Positions 1 to 11,000 of a DNA stretch of 64,000 bases are shown piece by piece (positions within the stretch are counted from its first letter, which is position 1; the number at the start of each line of letters is the position of its first letter). The stretch is from Narthecium ossifragum. Taxonomy: Eukaryota; Streptophyta; Magnoliopsida; Dioscoreales; Nartheciaceae. A program made the position numbers and the translations under genes. The notes under the pieces are model-generated. The model had not been told where the DNA came from and ran no database searches. It was given only the letters and a program-made list of their open reading frames with translations. The stretch lies in NCBI GenBank assembly GCA_963920575.1, contig OY986965.1:2293072-2357071 (forward strand), written 5' to 3'.

Positions 1-1321
1 GTGAAGCCTCCACCTCTCGGAGATTGTAGCTTACTTTGATCTGACCAAAGATGTCGTTGCTTGTGACATGGCTGTATGCGGACACAGCATCAGCCCGGTA
101 CTTGAACAAGACCTTGCAGGTATGGGATTTCCAGTAAACCCGAGTGCCATCGACATCAAGCGGTCCAAAACGAGCAAACCTCGCCTTCAGATTTGCAACC
201 GATGGGAGGGTAGCACTACGCGGGAATTTCATGACCAGATAGGTAGGGATGACTACCTTTGGAGGTGGTGGTGCTTCTTGCTTCTTGATCAGCTCTGACT
301 TGGCAGTCTTGACTGGTGCAGTAGTTACAGCAGTAGCTTCCTTCTGCTCCTTTTGATCTCTTTTCTGTCCATCTGATGATTTCAAAGTCGACTTCTTCTC
401 TGCAGATAGGGCCTTAACTTGTTTCAATTTCTTCAGCCTCTTTGCAGACATCTCTTCTTGCCTGTCCGAAGGGCTTCGTTTCCTTCCCATTCTTGTAGGA
501 TCATCTGGCTTTAAACTGGGTTTCAGGGACTTCGAAGAGGAGGAATGTTCTTTTAGCTCTCTAGCTTCCTTAGCAAAGGTTATATCAGCATTGGCAGACA
601 CGGGCTCTTTCAGCGATCGACCAGCAGATAATTTGCTGGCCGGAAAGTCTGATGTCTCAGGTTTGCTAGCAGGTGGCAAGACTGAGCTCTTCTGGTAGAC
701 GAGTGAGCGGAACTTGAGGAAGACTTGGAGGACCACAGCTTTAGCATTCCACTCTGATCCATAGTAGGGGTCTGAAGCAAGGCCGGATAAGTCGCTCAGT
801 AATTGGGGTAGTTCAAGGCCCATAGAAACCAAATCAAGTTCCGGTTCGATGATAAGGGCATCACCCATGTCCTCTTTGCTCTGCAACTGTGGTTGTGTGA
901 GACCAATGCCAAGAGACTTTCCTGCTTTGCCAATCTTCAATTCCTTTGAAGGCTGATCAGGGCCAGTTTCAGTGCCCAAATTCTTGCTCTTCCTTTTCTT
1001 CTTCAGCCTAATTTCGCCTACAACACCACTTGGTTTAACTGCCATGCCATCTTCTCGCTTGCGTTTCGGGGTCTTTTCCTTCTTCACAACCTTGCCACCA
1101 ATAGTGCTATCGTGATGAACCCTTCCTGGCCGCGGCACGACGTCAACCCGCATAGGCTCAAAGCTAGCCGAACTACCTGCCGTGCCATCACTGACCACAG
1201 TCGAGTACTCCATCTCGGGTTCAGCTCCGTCAAATGAGCCAGGCAAGTTTATCCCTACGACATCTTTCTGACCAGATTGTAGCTTCCACTCACTTTGGAA
1301 AACACCACCAGCACCAGCATT
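1..1321 (-). CDS. PWWP domain-containing protein, C-terminal part (partial at both ends)
   Basis: One open frame runs on the minus strand from the assembly gap (1321) to the window edge without a stop. Near the left edge it encodes LKARFARFGPLDVDGTRVYW and, after a short stretch, KVLFKYRADAVSAYSHVTSN and FGQIKVSYNLREVE. This is the conserved block at the C-terminus of plant PWWP-domain proteins of the PDP family. The middle is rich in Lys, Ser and Glu (for example KKKRKSKN, KRKRED), as is usual for the linker of these chromatin proteins. The PWWP domain itself would lie upstream, in or beyond the gap, so it is not seen. Family knowledge: plant PDP proteins read methylated histones and associate with Polycomb or MSI-type complexes. 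The start codon and the stop are both outside the visible sequence. Confidence 0.8.
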
Positions 1322-1521
1322 NNNNNNNNNNNNNNNNNNNNNNNNNNNNNNNNNNNNNNNNNNNNNNNNNNNNNNNNNNNNNNNNNNNNNNNNNNNNNNN
1401 NNNNNNNNNNNNNNNNNNNNNNNNNNNNNNNNNNNNNNNNNNNNNNNNNNNNNNNNNNNNNNNNNNNNNNNNNNNNNNNNNNNNNNNNNNNNNNNNNNNN
1501 NNNNNNNNNNNNNNNNNNNNN
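1322..1521. other. Assembly gap (200 N)
   Basis: A run of exactly 200 N, probably a placeholder of arbitrary size. It interrupts the upstream part of the PWWP-protein gene. Any frame drawn across it is meaningless. Confidence 1.
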
Positions 1522-2080
1522 GCCTGAGGGCCTTAATTGTTACAAAATCAAAACCATAGGGCCTAATTTGAAAGATTTTAAATCACATGACCCAAAATGA
1601 AATATGGTGAAAACCACAGGGCCCAAAATAGTAATTTACCCATAATTTGCCATGTCTAGCATGGGTTGTATATGGACAATGGCTTGAGTGGGTGGTTTTC
1701 CTAGTTGTAGGGTTTGGATCTCAAGGATTCCCCTGACCTTAGGAATAGCTTGATGCAAAATATTTTCTCAACCTTTTTGAGTCAAACGTGCACATGGTGG
1801 GCCCCGTGCTCTACTAACCCCCCCCCCCCCCCCCCACCCCCCCCCACCCCCCTCCCTTTCCACATTTACATTCACGACACGTGTTCACGTCAAGCGTGTA
1901 AAGATAAATGGAGACTCATAGACCACGTCATAAAATCTTACTTTATACGATAGATTGTTTTGTGACCTTGGGTAAGTTGGATTCTCATTGACCGGGTTGT
2001 GTTCGACTTAGTTATAGGTGGTTAAGTCGGCTGACCACTTGGGCAAACTGGAATGGATAAGTTTTCTTTAAGTTTTGATG
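1522..2080. repeat. Intergenic, repeat-derived, with a poly-C tract
   Basis: No gene seen. 1522-1640 resembles terminal sequence of a DNA transposon: the motif 'ggcc(c/t)aa' followed by AT-rich sequence recurs, as in 'catagggcctaatttgaaag' and 'cacagggcccaaaatag'. A C-rich homopolymer (about 1819-1852, interrupted by single A) follows. Neither can be assigned to a named family by eye. Confidence 0.35.
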
Positions 2081-5022
2081 GGCTTATACCTCTTTGGGGC
2101 TTTTCTTCTGAACTGCTCGGGCCTATACCTCTTTGGTGGAGGAGGTGTCGGCTAGGGAGGTGAAGGAGACAATCTTTGGCATGGGGAAGAGTAGATGTCC
2201 TAACCCATATGGCATTCCTGTCGAATTCTTTACATCGCATTGGGAAGTAGTTGGCATGGATTTTATTGCTCTTATTCAAGGCTTCTTTCGAATAGGCCGG
2301 CTTCCTCTCTCATGGAATGAGACTATGATCTCTCTTATTCCTAAATGCAAATATCCTAAGAAAGTTAAGGAGTTTCGACCTATAAGCCTTTGTAATGCAG
2401 GCTATAAGGTGATCTCCTCTATTGTTGCCCAACGGATGAAGCCGGTTTTGGATGGAATTGTGGGGTTGGAACATTCGGCTTATGTACCGAGATGATCCAT
2501 ACATGATAACATTAATGCGGCTTTGGAGGTGGCAAATTCCGTGCACATGGCCCCGAAAACGAAAAGCTTGATGATGATCAAGGTAAACTTGAGATCCCCC
2601 TATGAGAAGGTGGAATGGGATTTCCTAAAGAAAGTTTTGATTGTTATGAACTTTACTGAGACTTGGGTTAAATGGGATATGGGTTGTGTTAGAGGGCCAC
2701 TGTTTGCAGTCATTGTTAATGGGCATCCATATGGAAGGTTTCAATTGAGTTGTGGATTAAGGCAAGGTGATCCCTTATCACCCTATATCTTTATAGTCGT
2801 GCAAGAGGTGTTGTCGCGGATCCTTAAAGAATCCTCCTCGAGTTTGATTGACCTTCAATTCAAGGATTTGAATTTCTCATTATCACATTTATTTTGTGCG
2901 AACAACTGTCTCTTTGTTACTCAAACTACCTGCCTTGAATCAAGGAAGTTGAAGCAAAAGTTAGTGCATTTCAAGGCCCTCTCTGGCCTTGAGATGAACC
3001 CGTCAAAGTCTAGTGTCATCTTCTCTAAGATGGTTGATGGTAAACCTCTTTAGGGGTCTACCTGGCTAGTTGTACCCTAGCCTTCGGGCTCATCTCTAAA
3101 TAAAAAAATATCTTCTCTAAGATGGTTGATGAGTAGCGGAGGTTGGCTATTCGTCATATATTGGGGGTTTGTGAAACGACTGCATGGAACTATCTAGGTG
3201 TTCCCTTATCTATGAAGAGATTAACAGCTATTGATTTTGAACCTTTGGTGGGGAAGTTAGCCAATAAAGTGTTGTCTTGACAAGGAAGAAAATTGGCGGA
3301 GGCCGATCGTGTAATCCTGCTACAATTTATCCTTCAAGCCATCCCTGCATATGTGATGACAATGACGCATATTCCAGCCGGGGTGATCCATAAGCTAGAG
3401 AGGATTTGCCAAGATTTTTTGTGGCAAAGCAAGAAACCCGGGGTCACTACAATTTCTTGGAGGAAAGTGTGCTTACCAAACGAGGCGGGAGGCTTGGGAG
3501 TTAAAGACTTCGATACTTGGCAAAAAGCATTGAAGATGAAAATGATGGCAACCTTCTTCGATGAGAAGTCGTCGGTGTGGAAGGAGATTGCTAAAGCTAA
3601 GTATGCATCGTGTGAGATTCTACCATCTTCCAGGGATGCACGGAGGGGCTCTGTACATTGGCAGAGGTTGTGTGAGGCTACAGATGGAATGAGACAAGGC
3701 TTTGACGGGTTTCCGTGTGGAAGGAGTAGACTCAGTGTCATCCATGACAGTTAGGTGCTTGGGGAGCCGCTGGTGAAGAAGCCTACGATGTTTGCTATGG
3801 GCATGGGTGTGGAAACTTGGGTGCTAAGTGATATTATGGTTGAAGGATAGTGGGATGTGGACAAGATTTGCTCTGTTTTTCATCCGACACTGGCAGTGGA
3901 CATCCTTGCCATTAACCTCTTGAGTCCGGAGATCAATGATCGGGTCAAATGTCCTTTTGGTGGATCGGGCTCCATGTCTACGACCTCGACGTATTTGTTG
4001 AAGCTTCGAAGTTGCGGTGGAGGGTCACTGATTATGGAGGATTGGACGTGGAACACATTATCGTGCTTGCCAGCTGGACCGAGGGTCCGCTAGTTCATTT
4101 GGAAAATGATGCATGGCCGATTGCCGATAAAAGAGGTTCTTTAGAGATCTGTATGTTCTCAGACCATGAGTGCCCACGATGTGGGTATGTTTCGGAGTCG
4201 ATTGGCCATGCCCTGTTTGGTTGTTGGAAGATGTGTGAGGCTCTATATCTTCTATATCTTCTTATCTCGGAATGGTCAGCAGTGGCAAATTGACAGTGCT
4301 TGGAGGATCTTTTGGCAAATTTGATGGTATCTAGGTCACAGCCTCGCGTCAAGAAGGTGAAAACAATGATTGCTTATGGGTTATGGATCATATGGAAGAA
4401 TAAAAACCATATGGTCTTCACAGGACAAGGGGAACCGGAGAAGATGTTGACGAGGAACTATCAGAAGAACACCTCCGTATGCATGGGAGCGTGAGAATGG
4501 AGACACGGAGGATAGAAGACCTTGTGGTGCAGGTGAATGCTTCGACGGATTGGAACACTAACAAGGCTACTATAGGTGTTGTGGGGATCACAAATGATAG
4601 AAAGGTTTAGTGGGCTAGAGGAGAGATCATGTCAATGGTGTGCTCTGTGTTGGAAGCAAAGCTCTATGCAATTCAATCCACGGTTAAATGGGCTTACGAG
4701 TTGGGGGAGCGGAATCAGACTCCAAGTTTGCGGTGGACATCCTCAAGGGTTATGGGTCGTGACCTATAAGTGGTAGATGAAACCGTTCGACGGGTTTGGG
4801 CGGAGGTCATGCTCTTAGACTCCATCTTGTTTTTCTTCATCACTCGAGCTGAGAATATGATTTCGAATGGTGTTGATTGAAGATGTAGAATTAACTTATC
4901 TAGCTTTGTTGGCATCTAGGAGATGGTGAGTGGCTACCTCCAGAGATGATGTAGTGGTTGTAGTTTATAACTGTTCTGTTTCTCAGCCTGTGTGGCTCAC
5001 CTTATCAAAAAAAAAAAAAACA
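2080..5022 (+). mobile_element. Decayed LINE (non-LTR retrotransposon) ORF2 fragment
   Basis: A plus-strand reverse-transcriptase-like sequence broken by stops and frameshifts. Around 2136-2495 it reads GIPVEFF, ISLIPKC and FRPISLCNAGYKVISSIVAQ, the usual plant LINE RT core. Around 2757-2800 is GLRQGDPLSPYIF. About 3293-3600 reads ILLQFILQAIPAYVM and WRKVCLPNEAGGLGVKDF, the region following the RT. About 4171-4230 is a CPRCG...ESIGHALFGC zinc-knuckle (zf-RVT), and 4530-4900 is a broken RNase H-like region. It ends in a poly-A run (about 5008-5022) preceded by a small hairpin. The expected YADD catalytic box is degraded (LFCANN, near 2889-2909). The 5' end is truncated and endonuclease is not seen. 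Non-functional. Confidence 0.85.
3040..3109 (+). mobile_element. 70-bp poly-A-tailed retroposed insertion with 22-bp target duplication
   Basis: Inside the LINE, the 22 bases at 3018-3039 recur exactly at 3110-3131. Between them lie 70 bases ending in an A-rich tail (taaataaaaaaat). Removing the insert plus one repeat copy restores the LINE reading frame (..FSKMVDE.RRLAIRHILG). The insert carries the hairpin AGCC-TTCG-GGCT just before its tail, as do the other LINE 3' ends in this window. It looks like an extremely 5'-truncated LINE or a SINE. Confidence 0.8.
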
Positions 5023-5085
5023 AGAAGAAGAAGAAAGAATTGAATTGTCACAACCAATGGTACCTATGAAATAAGCCTCTGGAAA

Positions 5086-8000
5086 CTATCTAGTATCAGA
5101 CTTGTCCTCGGGAGTTCCAGCTAGCCAGCCCCACACTCCTCCAGTACTTTGCCTCTGCTTTGAGTTCAAAGCCGCCTGCTCCGAAGCTGCCTTTTGCCTT
5201 TGAAGAAGCTCAACTTCCCTTTGCAATGTTTCCACGCTCTGTAGTTTCTGTCGTTGTTCCGCAACATCGACCTATGTTCATCAAATATTCCATTATGTCC
5301 GTAAGATAGTTTCACAAACAAATAAAAACATTTGCCTGTGTAGAAGGGATGTTCTTTAAAGAAACTTGGTCTAGGAATAGTAATATTTTAAAACTTCATG
5401 CCAATCGGCACCAAAACACAAATTCATGTGCCAATGTCAGTACCGGTGGCTCACTGGCACAACATTTGTCGACATGTGCCAGCCGTCAAAGTAAAACTTG
5501 TGTTGACAACCAATCTGATCACTAACATTGGTCTGACAACAGAAGTATTGCATACCTCAAGTTTGAAGCACCTTGACTGCTCGGCTGCAAGCTGACCTCG
5601 CACAGATTGAAGCTCCTACAAAAGTCACATGAGAGGTTCAAAATGCTGTGAAGCAGCAATGTGCTCTAAAACATAAAGCGGACCCAATCAGATAAGAAGT
5701 TGTTAACTGATACGGTACAATTCCCTGGAATAATATCAGCAAAGTGTCTTAAGCTAGTTAGCTTATAAGACGGAAGAATAATGATGTTGTACAATAGGAT
5801 AGCGGTAGGACCACTGGAATGAGACAAAGATATCGAGAATAGATATAAATTCAAAACTTCATAGACTAAGAAAAATATTATGATATCGAAATAGGGACCA
5901 CATGACATACACATCAAGGATAGATGAAAATTAACAACTTCATAGAGTAAGAAAAAGATTATGATAACAAAAATGATAGACGTGGATTTAGCATGATTCT
6001 AAAAAATAATGTACGTTGGACTATCACAATGCATATTCAATAAAGATAGCACTGCATAACGCTGATTACAAGTAAATATCGCAGACATTAAAACCCCATT
6101 CTTCAAAAAAGGATATCTTACCTTTGTAAGCTCTGTAATCCTTGATTCTACTTCTGACAACTCTTGCTTTAGTTTGAGTGTCTGCAACTGTTCCTTGGCA
6201 AGGAATGCTTCTAGTTCTTCTTTTTCTGCCTTGAGGGTTGCTATACCATGCTCATATGTATCTTCACTTCTAATATTCTTACATATAAAAAAGAAAGGAC
6301 ACAGTTTTTATCAGAAGCATTTCCCTATGATACATTCTAATATATGAAGAGCAGCATCTTTATGCAAAGCATCTAACCTATGCTATTTTTTGACTAAATG
6401 CTATTGAATTTTCAATAGATAATTTAACAATGACAGTAGAGACAAAAGATTCAAGTCACATTACCGTAGGTCTTCCGTCAACATTATCCACCACAATTTC
6501 TCTTATTTTTCCATCTTGAGATGTTTCAACTTCAGCTTCCACATCCCTACTCGTATTGTTAGTTGGAAGCACAGCAGTGATACTATCTGATACAGGTCTG
6601 TCCACAATTTTGGACTGTGCATCTGATTTGTGACTTGGTTTAAGAACATATACCTGGCCAATGAGAGCATATCAGATAAGAGAATGACCATTGAAGCACT
6701 AGGTATCAACCAATTAAAATAATTTCAATTCACCTCATTGCTATATTGCCCGTTATATCCTCCAAATGACACAAGAAAATCTTCCCCATTGTACGAGCTA
6801 AGAACCAAACTCTGGCCCTGTCAAAAGACACCTCCAAAATATTGATCACACAAAAGAAACAGACATTTCATGCACTGACTACTGATCATTTCTTACAGAT
6901 AGATCAAGCAACAAAAAGAACCAGTTTTGAATAGCAAGAGATGATTTTGCTTCTTCCAACAACAAGATAGATTACTGCTTCAGGAAATGTATCAATTCTG
7001 GTTCTGGACAGAAAAAAACATGGATTCAATGGGCAACGGCCAATGGCCAATGGCCGAACTTTAAGCTTAATGGTCATTGTTAGTTGTACTAAGTGTCGGT
7101 AGTTATTTTGTACGAACGCTACACAAATACCGCTGCTTACAGTTATAGGACACAGATCTCAGTTTACGGTTTATCCGAGGACAGATCTCAGTTTACGGTT
7201 CATCCGAGGACACAAATCTCAGTTTAAAAAGCTCATCAGTTACTTTCCAACCCAGCAATGCTGTGATAGTGTTATTACACAGTAGAAAAGGCAACAGGCT
7301 AACCAAGGATTGCCGTGCCGCTGGCACGCGCCGAGCCGGTCCCTGGCCGGCTCGGCACTTGCCACCGGCACGGTCCGGCACGGACCGGCACGGTCCGGCA
7401 CGGGCCTTTAAATGTTTGGCACGCCACATTTATGGTTTGGCACGGAGTTTTGATCATATATTTGATGTTCTATATTGATTTAGAGATTTTTTGGATCTTT
7501 CGGCACTCAAAATGATAAATAATAGATATAATGAACTATTTATTATATCATTCATTACATCATTGCAACATACATCAACATACTAATACTATGACTTGTA
7601 TATTCTCATGCTCTCCACCAACTATATTGATCCTCTAGGTTTAAAGGTCGATGGAGTGTGACCCCCCTAATAGATTGCATAAACGATAAAAACTGTGGGA
7701 ATGTGGAATGTGATGAATGCTGTTCATCAAACTCTCTGATGAGGTCCATGAAACGGATAGGCTGATCCTCAAAAGTTACCTCCTCGAGCATGTTGTACCC
7801 GAAATCTACACGCAGAGGAGGATTTGATGAAAACTCTCCATAACTACTATATCGGTGAGGCTCTGACTGCTCAGAAAAGTATGGCTGCTGGCTCTGAGAA
7901 TCAGATGAACCATAGTGAGGATAGCCATAAAAATCATAGCCCTGGGGATCGACGCTATGACGCGCAGGAATTGACACTGGGTACTGGTAATCTCCAAAGA

Positions 8001-11000
8001 TATGTGATGAAGAATAGCAATCAGAACCGGATCTCTCCTCAGAGTGGAAGGGGTGCTGATAGGATGGAAGAGTGGATGATGAACTGGCATCAGCGAGACT
8101 CTGTCTCATGTCGGAGTAATCATACTGAGCATCTCGATGTTGGCCGCCTTTACGCCTCCCGTACACCAAGCGCGAATCTCTCGCTCCATGGTGTTCGTCT
8201 TGTGTAGCGTGTGTGAATCCTTGCTCCTCTGTGAAAATCAAGCCACCGTCCCTTCTCTGAGATTGTGTAGCAGGGATGCATGTGTCATCTCCACCATCAC
8301 TATCGGTGCTGTCATTGTCCTTCGACTGATGCGTGCTGGCTGAAGTGGTGACTTCCATGTCATTGGTATCCCGTGCACCTATGTTTTGTCTGGATGACTG
8401 GCTTTGCTGGGATTTTCCGCCTACACGTGGCCCTCTCTCATGCATAAGACGATCAAACTCTGCATCAGAGTCGGTATCACCTTGAGTCCCTCCTCGAGCA
8501 GAAGATGCAGGAACCCTAGAAGGATTAGGAGCCCCTTGTTGCTCTGATGGAGATCTGACGTTCCGTGTTGTCCAAGCATCAACATCCATGTTCTGCAACC
8601 CTGCCTCCTCGATGATGTACCTATTTGGTCGAGGTGGATCGCCTGGCTCGTCTAAGACGGGATCACCCATGTTTTTTGTAGCTCGCACCCAATCAACTAT
8701 AGGATCATCTTCTTCCCCGAAGACGTCAGTGTCGATCACATCAGGAACCCCCATGTCTTTCGCTGTATCCTCGGTGATGTACCTCAGTCGGAGTCTCATA
8801 TTGTAATGTACATATACCAGCTTCTCCAACCGAGTGTATGACAACCTATTCCGCACTTTTGAATGAATCAGTGCGAATGTGGACCAATTGCGTTCGCACC
8901 CACTAGATGATACAGTCTGTGATAGGATGCGAATCGCAATCCTCCTCAAATTTGGTGTTGACTCTCCGTATTGAATCCACCATTCAGCTGTAATACAATA
9001 TATTTCATTAGAATCTCACTTTGGAGCTATTTGTGTACGATATTAAATCAGTTACAAAATCACCACTTACCGGGATCAGTAGAATATCTCCCATTTACAG
9101 CCGAGGCCTCCCCGAAAGATCCAATCCCATCTCTGAACATCATTCCCTGATTTCCATTTTTGCATATTTAACGGTAAGTCTTCAAGCATTATTTAAAATA
9201 ATTCTTGAAGAGAAATTGTAATATACAAAAAAGAATACCTCATTTATAGCCAAATTGCATGCCGTTGCATCTTGCTCTAACCTGATAACACTGTTCCGCA
9301 AAGCTCGCAAAAGGTGATCCTCGGTAGCAAGATTGTAGCGGTACTGGTATGCTGGATTTAAATAATATCCTGCGAGATGCAAATCGCGGCCCATTTGTGC
9401 CTTCCAGCGGCGCTCAATAATGTTGATGATACTCTCACAAGCTGTTGGAGCAGCTCCCCGTATCTCCGCTTTCGCTTGCTCGATCCTTCCATATAGGTAA
9501 CCCATCTGAGCTTTCCTCTCAATATCAGCCATACGAAGAACAGCGTAAAGAGGTTCTATGGCCTTGATTGTTTCATTCACAGCCTCCCAAATTCTATTCG
9601 ACAATATTGTATTGTATGTCTCCTTTCCATCCGTGGAGTTAGGATATCCACCAAAGTTACTCCACTCCTCGGATGCAAACATAGTTTTTAGTCCAGCCAT
9701 CTTCTGTTGCATAGATTTCAATGCAATGAAATGTGTGCCAAATCTTGTAGCACCAGGCCGGATGAGCTCTCCCTCGGTGTATTTTTGCATCATGGCATGC
9801 ACAGGAAGATGGTTGTATATGAACCGAGAGATTTGCTGGGCTTGTGCCACTGTCTTCTTTATCTTCTTCAGTTGGCCTATGTCGTGCAACATCAGATCAA
9901 TACAATGTGCGGCGCAAGGGGTCCAATATAAATGCCCCCTCCTCTCGATGAGCATCTCTCCAGCTTTCTTGAAATTTGCGCCATTATCGGTGACAATCTA
10001 CATCATACATATAATCAAACATTATTAATTTCCCAACCCCTACGCAATGAAATTTAGCATTAGATTAATATGTGATTTTGAGTTTACCTGCACGACATAT
10101 CTCTCCCCTATTTCGTTTACAACTTGCTCCATGAGACGACAAATGTAGTTTGCATCATGGAATTCGCCGGAGGCATTGATAGACTTGTGGAATACCACCT
10201 TTCTATTGCAGTAGACGAGAAAATTGATTATGGACATTCTCGTTGGTCCTGTCCAGCTGTCGCACATTAGTGTAACTCCATATCTGTTCCATTGTTTCTT
10301 GAAGCCACTAATATATTCCCGCATTTCGGCGACCTCCTCATCTAGATACTTGCCGGCTATTTCTTTATGTGTAGGAGGCTCAATCCCAGGCCCATGCTTT
10401 TGTATAGTGCTTATCATGGACCGAAAGAATGTGTTAGCTGCAGAAAAAGGAGGAATGTGAGAGAAATGAAACCACCGAGCTATGCTGCGACCAATTTCCC
10501 TCTTCTTGTCCCCCTTCCAATCGTTGATTCGTCGCTGCATGGAGTCCTGGCTCGGGTATGCATTAGGATCCATGTCCCTAACATCGGCTGGTCTCTTGTT
10601 CCCTCCACCTCTCCTCATTGATCCAAACCTACCGAGGATCGACGTGCCTTTGCTTTGTTTTCGAGGAGGTGAATGACCTGAGCCAGAGGCGCCATGGGCT
10701 CCAGAACCGGTCTCATATGTTGAAGGTCTGAAATGTGCTCTGTGTCTCTGGATCTCCTCCGCCTCCCACTGTTCCTGGAGGGATGCCTCGATGCCAGCGC
10801 GCAACAGTGGATCATCCTCATACGGATCCCGAACCGGGTATTCAGCCGCTTGTCTGTCTATGTTCGCCTTCATGTTCTTCATAGATTTTTTCGCCTCCTT
10901 TACCCTGTCAAGTTCGGCTCTCAAGTTTCCCCTGACCTGTTGAGGCACTTTTGAACATTTTGCCACGTTCGAGTCATTACCGGCTATATGCGCCTTTAGT

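Noticed and set aside
1234..1600. Open frames crossing the N run
   Set aside because: They exist only because N codons are read as open. The real coding frame here is on the minus strand (PWWP protein).
7193..7515. Small frames at the left hAT end
   Set aside because: They are translations of the CCGGCACGG subterminal repeats.
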